Part shown: piece by piece, positions 5,466 through 6,669 of the stretch
Layout of the letters: each line of letters opens with the position of its first letter
How positions within the stretch are numbered: the stretch's first letter is position 1
Assembly (NCBI GenBank): GCA_003454835.1
Contig: DMTA01000484.1
Location: forward strand, 1 to 6,669
Source: Achromobacter sp.
Lineage (GTDB): Bacteria; Pseudomonadota; Gammaproteobacteria; Burkholderiales; Burkholderiaceae_B
Length of the DNA: 6,669 bases
Direction of reading: 5' to 3'
Notes under the pieces: model-generated
What the model was told of the DNA's origin: nothing
The model's database searches: none
The model's input: the letters and a program-made list of their open reading frames with translations, nothing else
Position numbers and translations under genes: made by a program

Positions 5466-6669
5466 TTGAATCACGTTTACCGCCTGGTATGGAACCGCGC
5501 GATGCGCATGTGGCAGCCCGTCTCGGAGCATGCCTCCCAACCGCGCGGCGGGACAGCGCCCACGGCGATCTACGCGCCGGTAAGGTGGCGCTTGCACGCG
5601 ATGGCCGCGGCCTTGGGGCTGGGGCTGGCGGGATGGGGGCCAGCCGCCATGGCGGCCTGCACCCTCTCCGGTGTGACGGTGACCTGCAACACGCCCGTCA
5701 ATCCGATGTTGCCAAGCTACGCCAATTCGCAAGACGGCCTTACAGTGACGGTTGATCCGGTCGGCGAGGTCGGGGTGCTGCTGGGCGTTGGCGGCACTGC
5801 GATGCTGTTGGAGGGCAACAATGGGTCGGTGTCCAACAACGGGGTCATTGACCCGTTTGCGTTAGGCAGCGGTTTGGGCGTGTTGTCCTCGGGCCTGGTC
5901 CTGGGCAAACCGGAGGCGAGCACGCCCACGGTTGGCACGTACACGGTCCAGAATGGGTCCAGCGGGCTCATTAGCGGTTCGGGCCGCGATACGTACGAAT
6001 CGCAACTGACCAGCCTGACCGGGATGGCGTTGTCCATCCACAATGGCGTGGGCGGCGTGACCAACGTCACCAACGATGGCCTCATCCGCGCCGCGCCCCT
6101 GGCCGGCGGCAGTCGTGCCGGCGCGGACATTGCGGCCGTGGCGATCTATGGCGGCGGTGTGACCAGTTTCACCAACAGCACCATCGGCGCCATTTTCGGC
6201 CGGGTGGCTTTGGAATCGGCGGGCCCCGTCATGGGCAACAGCTTCAGGAACGCAGGCGTCATCAATGGCAGCGTGTCGCTGGGGGCAAATAGCAGAAATA
6301 CCTTCATCGCCGAGTCGGGGTCCTCGATCAGCGCGGCGGGTCTGACGACCGGGACCATCGGCGTTACGTCCGTGGCGGGCCTGCTGTTCGCCAAGCCGGG
6401 CACGGTGGATGGCGGCGCGGGCGGCAACAATAACTTGACGCTCGCCGACACCTTCAACCGTGGCCTGACCACCAACGTTTCCGCCGGCACGTACCTGAAT
6501 TTCAATAACCTGACCGTCACAGGCGGCACCTGGAACCTGTCGGGCGGCCCGTTGCTGCCGACGGGCAGCTCCATCGCGCTGAATGGCGGCACCGTGCGGG
6601 TGGACGCCAGTGGCGCGCTGGGCACCAATGTGATCGATGCGGCGGGGGGGGCCCTCGGTGCAACCGCGC
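5466..6669 (+). CDS. ESPR-containing autotransporter (type V secretion), N-terminal part
   Basis: 401 residues are readable and the frame is open to the right edge. The start is TTG 5466, giving MNHVYRLVWNRAMRMWQPVSE, a clear extended signal peptide region (ESPR, residues 1-21) typical of large autotransporters. The later ATG codons (residues 13 and 15) would destroy that motif. A conventional signal follows: basic R40/R42, hydrophobic MAAALGLGLAGWGPA (46-60), cleavage after AMA (61-63). The mature chain opens ACTLSGVTVTC, with cysteines C65 and C74. The passenger is rich in G, N, S, T and V with repeated beta-helix turns: VSNNGVI (122-128), VTNDGLI (201-207), FRNAGVI (260-266) followed by NGSVSLG. 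This fits a right-handed beta-helix exported to the cell surface through a C-terminal beta-barrel that lies beyond the window. Adhesin, protease or other function cannot be told from this part; no protease motif is visible. Divergent from lysR. Confidence 0.9.
   Translation, partial: MNHVYRLVWNRAMRMWQPVSEHASQPRGGTAPTAIYAPVRWRLHAMAAALGLGLAGWGPAAMAACTLSGVTVTCNTPVNPMLPSYANSQDGLTVTVDPVGEVGVLLGVGGTAMLLEGNNGSVSNNGVIDPFALGSGLGVLSSGLVLGKPEASTPTVGTYTVQNGSSGLISGSGRDTYESQLTSLTGMALSIHNGVGGVTNVTNDGLIRAAPLAGGSRAGADIAAVAIYGGGVTSFTNSTIGAIFGRVALESAGPVMGNSFRNAGVINGSVSLGANSRNTFIAESGSSISAAGLTTGTIGVTSVAGLLFAKPGTVDGGAGGNNNLTLADTFNRGLTTNVSAGTYLNFNNLTVTGGTWNLSGGPLLPTGSSIALNGGTVRVDASGALGTNVIDAAGGALGATA
5615..5639 (+). 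other. Four-run G-quadruplex motif in the signal-peptide coding region
   Basis: Four G-runs (GGGG 5615-5618, GGGG 5621-5624, GGG 5630-5632, GGGGG 5635-5639) with loops of 2, 5 and 2 nt satisfy the standard G3+N1-7 rule. They lie on the coding strand, so the mRNA would carry them too. They encode the hydrophobic signal core (LGLGLAGWG), so glycine codons could explain them. Confidence 0.6.
6644..6651 (+). repeat. G8 homopolymer inside the autotransporter passenger
   Basis: Eight consecutive G residues, read as GCG GGG GGG GCC (Ala-Gly-Gly-Ala). A slip of one base would shift the frame. Neighbouring glycines are mostly GGC, so the GGG GGG pair is atypical. Confidence 0.85.

Noticed and set aside
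5375..5755. Plus-strand 126-residue frame overlapping the autotransporter start
   Set aside because: Out of frame with the ESPR and signal peptide; the TTG frame has the motif, the ribosome site and stays open to the window end.
5717..6628. Two minus-strand open frames opposite the autotransporter passenger
   Set aside because: Proline-, valine- and leucine-rich mirror translations of the Gly/Asn/Thr-rich passenger; no start signals and no family features.

Overview
The window looks like chromosome from a high-GC betaproteobacterium of the Alcaligenaceae (Bordetella/Achromobacter type). The evidence is the GC-rich coding sequence, a Bug-type (TctC) solute-binding protein of the kind hugely expanded in that group, a PA2169/DUF2383 four-helix protein, and an autotransporter with an extended signal peptide region (ESPR). 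The genus is inferred from gene content, not from a marker gene.

Layout: everything from position 1 to 5188 is coded on the minus strand. From right to left it reads LysR-type regulator (4265-5188), Bug tripartite-tricarboxylate-type periplasmic binding protein (3148-4125), M28 zinc peptidase with a PA domain (1812-3101), DUF2383 ferritin-like protein (1227-1676), and a single-domain MetE-like methyltransferase that runs off the left edge (1-1004). A large autotransporter starts on the plus strand at 5466 from an unusual TTG codon and runs off the right edge. No tRNA, rRNA, CRISPR array, insertion sequence or phage gene is visible.

How the genes may work together: LysR, Bug and the M28 peptidase look like a small catabolic/uptake module. 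The Bug-peptidase pair is separated by only 46 nt. In front of Bug there is a T-N11-A inverted repeat (4207-4223) centred about 63 bp upstream of a predicted start site, which is where LysR-type regulators normally bind. The module suggests sensing, periplasmic capture and intracellular hydrolysis of one unknown compound. No TctA/TctB membrane partner is present in the window. The MetE-like gene has all the zinc and homocysteine residues of MetE but lacks its N-terminal half. A perfect MetR-type box (TGAA-N5-TTCA) lies 88 bp upstream of it, which points to methionine metabolism. The autotransporter and lysR genes diverge from a 277-bp AT-richer region in which candidate promoters for both strands overlap; that region also holds a triple 11-bp tandem repeat in the lysR leader.

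Most interesting for follow-up: the LysR operator/promoter geometry, the MetR box on a single-domain methionine-synthase-like gene, the 11-bp helical-turn repeat, and two G-rich sequence features inside the autotransporter gene (a four-run quadruplex motif in the signal peptide and a G8 tract near the right edge). I see no clearly unprecedented system; the novelty is in regulation and gene combination.
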